From NCBI GenBank assembly GCA_900556395.1, contig USOQ01000064.1, forward strand, positions 1 through 13,928: 13,928 nucleotides of DNA. Direction: 5' to 3'. The notes under the pieces were generated by a model that was not told the DNA's origin, ran no database searches, and saw nothing but the letters and a program-made list of their open reading frames with translations. Positions 1 through 5,676 of the stretch are shown here, piece by piece. Source of the DNA: Candidatus Segatella caccae. GTDB taxonomy: Bacteria; Bacteroidota; Bacteroidia; Bacteroidales; Bacteroidaceae. The stretch's first letter is position 1, and each line of letters opens with the position of its first letter. The position numbers and the translations under genes were made by a program.

Positions 1-63
1 CCACAGGCGATTCTGGCACCTATTTATGTCGATGGAAGCTTTATGTACCAGAGGATTGTGTAA
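1..63 (+). CDS. C-terminal end of an unrecognised protein (partial)
   Basis: Frame 1 is open from the window edge to a TAA at 61-63 and gives 20 residues ending in YVDGSFMYQRIV. The next gene starts 22 nt later on the same strand, with no promoter-like element in the gap, so the two are probably co-transcribed. Too little is present to name a family. The call rests only on the open frame, the protein-like composition and the close spacing to the following gene. Confidence 0.45.
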   Translation, partial: PQAILAPIYVDGSFMYQRIV

Positions 64-85
64 TTGAAAAAAAGAAATTATCAAT

Positions 86-373
86 ATGAATATACAAGAA
101 TATCTTAAACAATGTTCTGTTAAGTCCGTGGACGAACTTACAGACGAACAGATAGTAAGCTACTATACCAATGGCAATGCAGGTATAGCTCAAGAGTGTG
201 CGGTTGAATTAGCTCTTCAAGATTATCCTAAATGCGGTTTTACGATAGAACAAATAATGTACTCTATTCGCAAGGCAATGAAAACTAAAACTAAGTTTGG
301 TCTGACCTATATAACTAACGAATCGGCAATAGGTCCAACAGGAAAAGAATCAAGATGGGTGCTAGAACCTTAA
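86..373 (+). CDS. Small protein of unknown function, 95 aa
   Basis: A 95-residue soluble protein that I do not recognise. It has no signal peptide or membrane segment. The N-terminal half is acidic and looks helical (EYLKQCSVKSVDELTDEQIV), followed by a second helical stretch around residues 35-65 with three Cys (C10, C38, C50). The ATG at 86 is the first start in the frame and lies 22 nt after the stop of the upstream gene, so it probably belongs to that operon. The end of the gene faces the minus-strand pair at 513-1024, and the intervening 140 bp hold a long inverted repeat. Codon use looks like that of the neighbouring genes. It could be an immunity or accessory protein, but nothing in the sequence says so. 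Confidence 0.6.
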   Translation: MNIQEYLKQCSVKSVDELTDEQIVSYYTNGNAGIAQECAVELALQDYPKCGFTIEQIMYSIRKAMKTKTKFGLTYITNESAIGPTGKESRWVLEP

Positions 374-450
374 TCTTCCACTTATCTTTTATTGGTTATT
401 TTTGCCTTTAGAAATAATGCATACTAATAACCAACTCCTGTAATACATAC

Positions 451-501
451 CGATAAGTCGTGGAAATCTATAGAATTTTGATAGATTTCCACGACTTATC
501 G
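451..501. repeat. Perfect 21-bp inverted repeat, copy 1 of a dispersed palindrome
   Basis: Left arm 451-471 and right arm 481-501 are exact reverse complements, separated by 9 bases (472-480). The arms contain CGTGGAAATCTAT and its complement. It lies between converging genes, so it could fold as a bidirectional terminator, but no T-run follows it on the plus strand. A second, partly eroded copy with the same 9-base spacer length is at 3111-3153. After both right arms come similar bases and a -7-like element (TATCTTTA at 508-515 here), so the repeat may be part of a promoter cassette rather than a terminator. Confidence 0.85.
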
Positions 502-512
502 ACACATTATCT

Positions 513-806
513 TTAGATTTTCGATTTTACCAAATCGCATTTTACATGCTTATACAACATATTCTCATTCTCTACCATAATATCATAAGAAGGAATATTG
601 GGAGATTCAAATGTACCATAAGCATCTACAACTAAGACAATACCATCCTTCAACGTATTATCCCATTGGAATGTGACCAAGTCACCAACCTTGAATAGTT
701 CATGAGTGAACGTATTTCCATTCTTTTCCTTGATTGCCAGAATATCTTTATTCATAAATCTATTTTTTTCTATCACGACATTGCTACCATGATATAATTT
801 TAGCAT
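513..806 (-). CDS. Chimeric small protein: DUF3990-like N-terminus joined to an SH3/KOW-like domain, 97 aa
   Basis: Residues 1-14 (MLKLYHGSNVVIEK) look like the start of DUF3990 proteins, an ADP-ribosyltransferase-like family whose N-terminal YHGSN motif I recognise. DUF3990 proteins are much longer, and the rest of that domain is absent. From about residue 18, which is another Met (codon at 753-755), the protein continues as a different domain: FKVGDLVTFQWDN, then GIVLVVDAYGTFE, then PSYDIMVE and LYKHV. This reads as a small beta-barrel of SH3/KOW type. The ATG at 806 overlaps the stop of the DUF3791 gene by 7 bases, which suggests translational coupling. That is the usual position of a DUF3990 gene, so the first codons look inherited and the body replaced. 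An alternative is that only the shorter ORF from 755 is a real gene. No function can be stated. Confidence 0.6.
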   Translation of the reverse strand: MLKLYHGSNVVIEKNRFMNKDILAIKEKNGNTFTHELFKVGDLVTFQWDNTLKDGIVLVVDAYGTFESPNIPSYDIMVENENMLYKHVKCDLVKSKI

Positions 807-1024
807 CCTATTCGTCCTCCATTCTTTTGGTACAATTTGGCAATATCCTCCACCGCATCCTCTATAGAAAGAGTATGCTCAGCCGCATAGCAATCAATAA
901 GGAAGTCTATTCCTTCAAATCTACGCAGATAGGCGTACGAAACTGCCAATGAAAGCTTAAAACGATTCGCAAAAGCACCAACGCAGCAATTCACGTATTC
1001 AATTATATTATGAGTCAAATCCAT
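800..1024 (-). CDS. DUF3791 domain-containing protein, 74 aa
   Basis: The sequence fits DUF3791: a short all-helical protein with a conserved YLR-F-GI-FLIDCYAAEHTLS-EDAVEDI core (about residues 31-63). In Bacteroidales and Firmicutes these genes commonly sit directly before DUF3990 genes, and the pair has been regarded as toxin-antitoxin-like, with DUF3791 the small partner. Here the downstream gene overlaps by 7 bases (stop at 800-802, next ATG at 804-806) but has kept only the first residues of DUF3990, so the presumed partner enzyme seems lost. The ATG at 1024 follows a purine-rich AGCGGAGA. A -7-like TATATTTG on the minus strand at 1059-1052 lies about 28 bp upstream. Family recognition is fairly sure; the function is inference. 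Confidence 0.75.
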   Translation of the reverse strand: MDLTHNIIEYVNCCVGAFANRFKLSLAVSYAYLRRFEGIDFLIDCYAAEHTLSIEDAVEDIAKLYQKNGGRIGC

Positions 1025-1051
1025 ATTCTCCGCTTTTAAATTTTTTAATCA

Positions 1052-1082
1052 CAAATATAATGAAATATTTCGAAATCACCAA
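1052..1082 (-). promoter_or_regulatory. Candidate promoter of the DUF3791 gene
   Basis: Read on the minus strand, TATATTTG (1059-1052) fits the Bacteroidota -7 element TAnnTTTG. A GTTGG at 1083-1079 stands 19-20 bases upstream as a weak -33 element. The start codon is 28 bp downstream. The AT-only hairpin at about 1093-1120 lies just upstream. Confidence 0.45.
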
Positions 1083-1669
1083 CTTTTTCCGGCATTTTCT
1101 TTTATTAAAAAGAAAAAATGTCACATCAGAATACCAATAAGTGTTTGAATCGTGGCCATTTTACATTGAACTTGGTTAAACATTGACACATATTCTACTA
1201 TTCAATGAAAGCTCAATCGTTAAACGAATAATAAGTCACCCTATGGCATTATGGAAATGCAGATCCAAAGAGACGAAGTGAGACTTACTGCGATATTAGA
1301 ATAGAAATTATTAAACGACAAGGCATATTCGGCATTATAGTTTCCTCCAGTTTGAACTATCCAAATTTTTCTACAAGTTGCCCATTTTGGCAATTCTCTA
1401 AAGTCATAACTCAAAGAAACACAACAGAATACAAAATTAACCATTTCAACCACGTGGTTGAAATGCTCGCCTATATTTATCCTTTTTTAACTAGCTATCT
1501 AACCCAATTTATCTGCAAGGTTTATTTACATTTATTTATAACACAACGCCAGAATATAATCATAACGATTACATAAGAGACTTAGCCACATAAATACTAA
1601 CGCGTGTTAAACAAGCAATATTCTTGCAAGTATTCGACATCAAACTACCCATTTACGAAGAAAAAAGCT
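1083..1669. other. Gene-poor stretch between the DUF3791 gene and the AAA15 ATPase
   Basis: About 590 bases without a convincing gene. It holds an A/T-only inverted repeat near 1093-1120, a perfect 24-bp palindrome at 1442-1465 and, at its right end, the ATPase promoter. Two open frames (1241-1453 minus and 1352-1576 plus) overlap each other, have erratic composition and no start signals. The minus frame contains RELPKWATCRKIW, a string I associate from memory with spurious ORFs over dispersed intergenic repeats in Bacteroidales; this is unverified. No tRNA or riboswitch was seen. Confidence 0.5.
1442..1465. repeat. Perfect 24-bp palindrome without spacer
   Basis: The sequence CATTTCAACCAC followed immediately by GTGGTTGAAATG is its own reverse complement over all 24 bases, centred on CCACGTGG. 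It lies in non-coding DNA with no T-run beside it, so terminator use is unlikely. It could be a protein-binding site, a dispersed palindrome or a recombination site. Confidence 0.9.
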
Positions 1670-1677
1670 TATCTTTG
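1670..1677 (+). promoter_or_regulatory. -7 element of the AAA15 ATPase gene
   Basis: TATCTTTG followed by CA is a canonical Bacteroidota -7 element. It lies 30 bp before the ATG at 1708. No convincing TTTG -33 element stands 19-21 bp upstream. Confidence 0.6.
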
Positions 1678-1707
1678 CATCAGTATTAATAAGAAAATGA
1701 CATTGTT

Positions 1708-3030
1708 ATGATACTTAGAGCTACATTTGAAAATATATATTCCATCAAGGATGAGACTCAAATCAGCTTTGTGGCAGGTAAGAGCAACGCACATCCGTCT
1801 CATGTTTCCCGTGCAGAGAAGCGTGACGATATTTCTGTGCTGAAGGCTGGTATCGTGTATGGTGCCAATGCTTCCGGAAAGAGCAACGTCATCAAGGCCA
1901 TTGCCCTGCTCCAGCAGATAGCCAATGGAAGCTTTCCGCAAAGCAAGGTGGAACCTTTCAAGCTTGCTGATACCGAAGAGAAAAACTCTAAGGTAGAAAT
2001 CGAGTTCAAGACCAAGGGTAAGTGCTTCGCCTATGGCATGGAGTTCACCATCGGAGGAATCAAGGAGGAATGGCTGTTTGAAATCAACAGCCGTACCGAC
2101 AAGGAAGTTTTCACCAGAAAGGTTACAGCTGACGGCAACGAGTTCACGTTTGGCAAGGTGGATGGAAATGAAGAAACATTCATGCTCCTGAAGTTCATCG
2201 CCCACAGTACTCCTTCCGACTCCAGCTTCCTTTCAGAATATGTGCGCAGAAACGGCAAGGGACTTGAAACCATTCGCATGGCCAAGAACTGGTTTGCTGA
2301 CGGCTTGAAGATTATCTTCCCAAGCACACGACTGCAGGGAATTTCTTTCCTTACTGAAAACAATGATGAGCTGCAGGAAACGACACGCTCACTTCTTGCC
2401 TATTTCAACACGGGCATTTCTGACGTGCGCCTGTATAAAATCAAGAAGGAAGATGTGAACTTATCTTCTGATTTGCTTGACAACATACTCAGCAAGGCCA
2501 AGAACGGCAAGGCGTACAGCATGGCTGCCACAGTTGGAGGCGAAATGCTTCTTTTCGAGGTAAATGCCAACGGAGGATATGAGATTTACAAGCAGAAGGC
2601 TGTCCACCGGAATCTTACTTCCGGCACAGAGGTAGTATTTGATTTGAGCGAAGAATCTGATGGCAGCATCCGGTTGCTTGACTTCATCCCAATGCTCATT
2701 GATTTGAAGCAAAATGAAGTTGACTATCTCATCGACGAGATTGACCGCAGTATGCACCCGATGCTCTCGCAGAAAATCTTAGAGTGCTATTTTTCAGGAC
2801 TGGAATCAGGAAGAGACACTCAACTCATCTTCTCTACTCATGAATGCGACCTGCTCAACCTCGACCTTATCAGAGCTGACGAAGTATGGTTTGTCGAGAA
2901 GGGAAAGGATGGAGCATCTCATCTTACATCCTTGGCAGAATTCAAGCCTCGTGAAGATGTCCGCAAGGGTTATCTATTAGGACGCTATGGAGCCATTCCG
3001 TTGCTTCCTAAGGAGGCTATGAAGTGGTAA
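1708..3030 (+). CDS. AAA15-type SMC-like ATPase (OLD/RloA-like), 440 aa
   Basis: An ABC/SMC-class ATPase in one polypeptide. Residues 1-20 form the first strand and N-loop. Walker A is GANASGKS at 52-59. The middle (about 85-310) is the variable insert. A degenerate signature region runs EESDGSIRLLDFIPML around 315-330. Walker B is DYLIDEID at 339-346 with catalytic E344, followed by the D-loop and MHP. The switch His is H378 in STHECDLL. The C-terminus carries VWFVEK. This is the COG1106/AAA15 arrangement, seen in RloA and in abortive-infection ATPases; such proteins are often found with a nuclease or RloB-like partner. No RloB follows here, and the next gene has its own promoter 180 bp away. 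The ATG at 1708 follows the -7 element by 30 bp. All ATPase motifs are intact, so the protein is probably functional. A role in phage defence is inference from the family only. Confidence 0.85.
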   Translation: MILRATFENIYSIKDETQISFVAGKSNAHPSHVSRAEKRDDISVLKAGIVYGANASGKSNVIKAIALLQQIANGSFPQSKVEPFKLADTEEKNSKVEIEFKTKGKCFAYGMEFTIGGIKEEWLFEINSRTDKEVFTRKVTADGNEFTFGKVDGNEETFMLLKFIAHSTPSDSSFLSEYVRRNGKGLETIRMAKNWFADGLKIIFPSTRLQGISFLTENNDELQETTRSLLAYFNTGISDVRLYKIKKEDVNLSSDLLDNILSKAKNGKAYSMAATVGGEMLLFEVNANGGYEIYKQKAVHRNLTSGTEVVFDLSEESDGSIRLLDFIPMLIDLKQNEVDYLIDEIDRSMHPMLSQKILECYFSGLESGRDTQLIFSTHECDLLNLDLIRADEVWFVEKGKDGASHLTSLAEFKPREDVRKGYLLGRYGAIPLLPKEAMKW

Positions 3031-3074
3031 ATACAGACTGCTATAGGTTTCTAAATACATTTCAAATCCACGTG

Positions 3075-3100
3075 CTTTTCGGTGCAAAGCACCAAAAAAG
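3075..3100. repeat. Imperfect hairpin after the AAA15 ATPase gene
   Basis: GGTGC (3081-3085), loop AAA, GCACC (3089-3093), extended by CTTTT on the left and AAAAG on the right with one mismatch. The run after the stem is A rather than T on the plus strand, so it is not a standard intrinsic terminator for the ATPase gene. It might act on antisense transcription or at the RNA level. Confidence 0.5.
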
Positions 3101-3110
3101 TTGCGATTCC

Positions 3111-3153
3111 CGTGGAAATCTATTAAATATTGATACATTTCCACGACTTATCG
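3111..3153. repeat. Copy 2 of the dispersed palindrome, in front of the DUF234 ATPase gene
   Basis: CGTGGAAATCTAT (3111-3123) pairs with 3133-3145 with one mismatch across a 9-base spacer. The right arm continues with the same ACTTATCG seen in copy 1 (451-501), but the outer 8 bases of the left arm are replaced. The element is followed by the -7 element at 3165-3172, so it sits where a -33 element or operator would be. Confidence 0.75.
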
Positions 3154-3164
3154 ATATATTTTTG

Positions 3165-3172
3165 TATCTTTG
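3165..3172 (+). promoter_or_regulatory. -7 element of the DUF234 ATPase gene
   Basis: TATCTTTG followed by CC, 37 bp before the ATG at 3210. The upstream 20 bp consist of the palindrome copy, so the -33 region is overlapped by the repeat's right arm. This would allow regulation by a protein that binds the repeat. Confidence 0.6.
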
Positions 3173-3209
3173 CCACCTAATAAATAGAGAATAAAACAAA
3201 GAATACGAT

Positions 3210-4652
3210 ATGTTAATAGGCAGAGAAAATGAAATAGCAACACTCCACGGACTGATGAGTTCTGATGAATCACAATTCGTGGCTGTTTACGGAAGACGAC
3301 GTGTCGGCAAGACCTTTCTTATCAGAGAGGCCTACAAGGGTCATTTCGTTTTCCAGCATACCGGCACATACGGAGCCACTCGCAGGCAGCAGTTAAGCGA
3401 CTTCCGAGAATCTCTTTATCTTGCCGGAATGGGGAAATGCGCAATGCCTAAGACATGGTCTGAGGCATTTGGACTGCTGTGGAATTTCCTGAAGACGTTC
3501 CCGGAAAACGAGGAGAAGAAGGTTATCTTCATCGATGAACTTCCTTGGATGGACACGACAAAATCCAATTTCGTCCGTTCACTCGACCATTTCTGGAACG
3601 CCTGGGCTTCTACGAGAAAAGACCTTATCCTGGTCATCTGCGGAAGCGCCACATCATGGATCATCGACAATGTGGTCATGAACTACGGCGGTCTTCACAA
3701 CCGTCTTACATGCAAGGTTCTGCTGCAACCATTCACCCTCAGAGAGTGCAAGCAGTATTGCGAAGCAAAGAATCTGGGCTACAAGGACCGGCAGATTCTC
3801 GAAGCTTACATGGCCTTGGGAGGAATCCCATACTATTGGAGCTTCCTGAAAAAGGGAATGAGCGTAGCACAGAATTTCGACCGGATATTCTTCCAGCCAG
3901 GCGGAGAACTCACACAAGAGTTTGATGCTCTCTATGCTTCCCTGTTCAAGAATCCACGCTGCCACATCGCAATAATCTCTGCCCTTGCGAAGGCGGAACA
4001 GGGACTGCTCAGAGAAGAGTTGCTGAAAGCGTCGAAACTCTCAGACAACGCAGATTTCTCGAAAGCGCTACAGGCACTGGAGCAGTGCGGTTTCATCCGC
4101 AAGTTCACAGCCATCGACAAGAAGACGAAGGATGCGACCTTCCAGCTCATAGACAACTACACCCTATTCTACTTCGATTTCATACCGGAGAATACCAATG
4201 GTGATGAACATTTCTGGTCTTCATCCGCAGGTTCATCCATCCATTACGGTTGGGCAGGAAGAGCATTCGAGCGTGTCTGCATGCAGCACGTCAACCAGAT
4301 CAAGGCAGCCCTCGGCTTCTCAGCCGTTGTGAGCAGCGTACATTCCTGGTCTTACAAGGGAACGAAAGACCCTGCCACCGGCAAGACGCTGACGAAGGGA
4401 GCACAGATAGATATTCTCATCGACAGAAATGACGATACAATTAATCTCTGTGAGATGAAATATACCAACGCCCCTTACGTTATTACAGAAGAAGAGAACA
4501 ACCGCATCCGCAACCGAAGGGAGACCTTCATCAGGGAAACAGGCACCGAGAAAACGGTACTCATCACGATGATCACCTCCTATGGACTTGCGCCAGGCGG
4601 CTATTCTGATGACATCCAATGCCAGCTGACGATGGCAGATTTATTCAGATAA
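3210..4652 (+). CDS. ATPase_2 (STAND-like) protein with C-terminal DUF234 nuclease-like domain, 480 aa
   Basis: The N-terminus LIGRENEIATL is typical of the ATPase_2 family (PF01637, COG1672). Walker A is GRRRVGKT at 28-35. Walker B is VIFIDELPWMD at 105-115. A sensor-1-like GSATSW is at 145-150, and LGGIPYYW at 203-210 is a family hallmark. A winged-helix region follows (about 250-310). The C-terminal DUF234 domain starts with WAGRAFERVC (348-357) and has a PD-(D/E)XK-like core, D401 in QIDILID and E415/K417 in LCEMKY, all present. Bacteroidales carry many paralogues of this family. Their role is not settled; a conflict or mobile-element link is often suggested because of the nuclease fold. 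The ATG at 3210 lies 37 bp after its -7 element, so the gene is its own unit. No terminator is evident after the stop. Motifs are complete and it is probably functional. Codon use is somewhat GC-richer than that of the small genes nearby. Confidence 0.9.
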   Translation: MLIGRENEIATLHGLMSSDESQFVAVYGRRRVGKTFLIREAYKGHFVFQHTGTYGATRRQQLSDFRESLYLAGMGKCAMPKTWSEAFGLLWNFLKTFPENEEKKVIFIDELPWMDTTKSNFVRSLDHFWNAWASTRKDLILVICGSATSWIIDNVVMNYGGLHNRLTCKVLLQPFTLRECKQYCEAKNLGYKDRQILEAYMALGGIPYYWSFLKKGMSVAQNFDRIFFQPGGELTQEFDALYASLFKNPRCHIAIISALAKAEQGLLREELLKASKLSDNADFSKALQALEQCGFIRKFTAIDKKTKDATFQLIDNYTLFYFDFIPENTNGDEHFWSSSAGSSIHYGWAGRAFERVCMQHVNQIKAALGFSAVVSSVHSWSYKGTKDPATGKTLTKGAQIDILIDRNDDTINLCEMKYTNAPYVITEEENNRIRNRRETFIRETGTEKTVLITMITSYGLAPGGYSDDIQCQLTMADLFR

Positions 4653-4744
4653 AAGCCGACCTCTCAAAAATGATAAAAAACCACGTTTTAGCACGGAAAG
4701 TACCCCCTGGACAGACTACAAATCAGTATGATTTTCTTAAAAAG

Positions 4745-4776
4745 TTTGGCTATCTCACCTATTCTTTGTACCTTTG
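4745..4776 (+). promoter_or_regulatory. Promoter of the miniprotein / antitoxin-like unit
   Basis: TTTG at 4745-4748, a 20-base spacer, then TACCTTTG at 4769-4776. This matches the Bacteroidota -33/-7 pair with normal spacing, one of the clearest promoters in the window. It predicts transcription starting near 4782, about 26 nt before the ATG at 4808. Confidence 0.75.
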
Positions 4777-4807
4777 TCGGCAATTACAATATTAAAATCA
4801 AACAATT

Positions 4808-4967
4808 ATGGAGTTACTGATGTTTCTTTTTAGCAGGTATAGTTGCTATCATCGGTACAATAGAAGTAATACGAAGAGTCAGAAGAATGCAGGATGTAAA
4901 AGCTCCCCTATTTCTTTCTGTGAGTTCTTGTGTATTGCTGCTTGTTGCAGGAATAATTCTTTCGTAA
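4808..4967 (+). pseudogene. Two-TM miniprotein gene with a +1 frameshift in a T-run
   Basis: The ATG at 4808 starts MELLMFLF and then continues as a low-quality 57-codon frame. One base further on, the +1 frame runs LAGIVAIIGTIEVIRR, then basic and polar residues, then PLFLSVSSCVLLLVAGIILS to a TAA at 4965-4967. That frame looks like a real protein with two hydrophobic segments and has no start codon of its own. Removing one T from the TTTTT at 4827-4831 joins both parts into a 52-aa protein with two membrane helices and a positively charged loop. The next gene begins 4 nt after its stop, as expected for an operon. The cause may be a true mutation, slippage-based phase variation, programmed +1 frameshifting, or a sequencing error in the run. 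I do not recognise the family. Small two-TM proteins of this type can be toxins or regulators, but that is speculation. Confidence 0.55.
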
Positions 4968-4971
4968 AATT

Positions 4972-5166
4972 ATGGCATTAGAAATAAAAAGCACACCTGT
5001 ATTGACAGGTGAAGACGCTGAACGTTTTATACGTGAGGCAGAAGAGAATGAGAGAAATCCACAAAGGAGAAAATTGCTTTTCTCGTTTGAGGATATTGAC
5101 AGAATGATGGAACGTTCACGAAAATATCTTAAAGAGCATGGAGGAAAAGGACCTTTCGCAAAGTAA
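4972..5166 (+). CDS. Small antitoxin-like protein, 64 aa
   Basis: A 64-residue, highly charged, helical protein. Its N-terminus IKSTPVLTGEDAERFIREAE resembles a group of small Bacteroidales proteins (TPxLTGxxAxxF) that I recall preceding GNAT-type or other toxin genes. The C-terminal half is basic (RRKLLF, MMERSRKYLKEHGGKG). The gene starts 4 nt after the reading frame of the two-TM miniprotein and shares its promoter at 4745-4776. No toxin gene follows; instead, a structured region begins about 65 nt downstream. It may be an orphan antitoxin, may pair with the (frameshifted) membrane miniprotein, or may be unrelated to toxin-antitoxin systems. The gene call is firm because of composition and spacing; the role is inference. 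Confidence 0.6.
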   Translation: MALEIKSTPVLTGEDAERFIREAEENERNPQRRKLLFSFEDIDRMMERSRKYLKEHGGKGPFAK

Positions 5167-5230
5167 GCAGTTTCTCTTTGAAAGGAACGTAAAGAATAAC
5201 CGCTGTTGTTATGTGCGCTTATAGCGTTTG

Positions 5231-5342
5231 TACGTCCTCAGTGGAAGCCTATCGTTGTTGTGTGCGATTAAGTTCGTGTTTGCCTCTTCCAGAGGCTGGA
5301 CGTGACAGATAGGCTTGCCCTCGGTACTTTGGTATCGAGGGC
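5231..5342 (+). ncRNA. Candidate structured RNA with H-type pseudoknot and terminator hairpin
   Basis: Two long-range helices cross. Helix A pairs 5231-5237 (TACGTCC) with 5298-5304 (GGACGTG); it is 7 bp with one G-U. Helix B pairs 5245-5253 (AAGCCTATC) with 5308-5316 (GATAGGCTT), 9 bp without mismatch. Between them is a 6-bp hairpin GCCTCT-TCC-AGAGGC (5282-5296). An 11-bp hairpin (5317-5342) begins at the very next base after helix B, is closed by a TTTG loop and is followed by TTTATTATGTT. The order A, B, A', B' defines a pseudoknot, and abutting helices allow stacking. There is no good promoter directly in front, so the RNA is probably the 3' part of the transcript that starts near 4782. 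I do not recognise a known RNA class. The HDV-like layout lacks P4, and SRP, 6S and tmRNA motifs are absent. Confidence 0.5.
5317..5342 (+). terminator. Intrinsic terminator of the antitoxin-like unit
   Basis: GCCCTCGGTAC (5317-5327), loop TTTG, GTATCGAGGGC (5332-5342). This 11-bp stem has one G-U pair and is followed by TTTATTATGTT. The stem is strong and the T-run is short but present. It is the best terminator-like hairpin in the window. Confidence 0.6.
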
Positions 5343-5676
5343 TTTATTATGTTCTCAATCTTTTTCGAAAAATACGCTAAAATCTGGAGAATAGCTTAAA
5401 ATGGGCAATCTATGACGATTTTACCTCAATAGAGACTATGATTTAGCAACATTCTGCATGCATTTACCATCAAACAACACTCTTTGGCTGCAAAAATACT
5501 AAAAACCTCAAATCTGCAACTAAGCCCTTCAACGTCCTTCTTGCGTGTACACGTCCTCTCATTACTGAATTAGTAGATAAATTGAGGCTGAAATGCCCAC
5601 TTCTGCCTACAACATCCCCTTACCCCATAATGCGACTTGAGACAATACGCAGTATCATACCCATAAGTTGTAGGCG
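5343..5676. other. Non-coding stretch before the IS1380 remnant
   Basis: No gene is visible on either strand. It contains a 9-bp inverted repeat, GCCTACAAC (5605-5613) and GTTGTAGGC (5667-5675), directly beyond the transposase stop; this may be a transcription stop or part of the element's end. On the minus strand TATTTTTG (5498-5491), with a GTTGC 17 bp upstream, could be a promoter reading leftwards, but no gene follows. The boundary of the insertion element could not be placed. Confidence 0.4.

Noticed and set aside
1241..1576. Two overlapping open frames on opposite strands in the gene-poor stretch
   Set aside because: They lack start context, have erratic composition and overlap each other and the palindrome; treated as non-coding.
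1708..3209. RloA/RloB pair
   Set aside because: The AAA15 ATPase could be RloA-like, but no RloB-like gene follows; the next gene is a DUF234 ATPase with its own promoter.
5231..5342. HDV-like self-cleaving ribozyme
   Set aside because: The crossing helices resemble P1/P2, but only three bases lie between A' and B', so P4 and the catalytic C region are missing.
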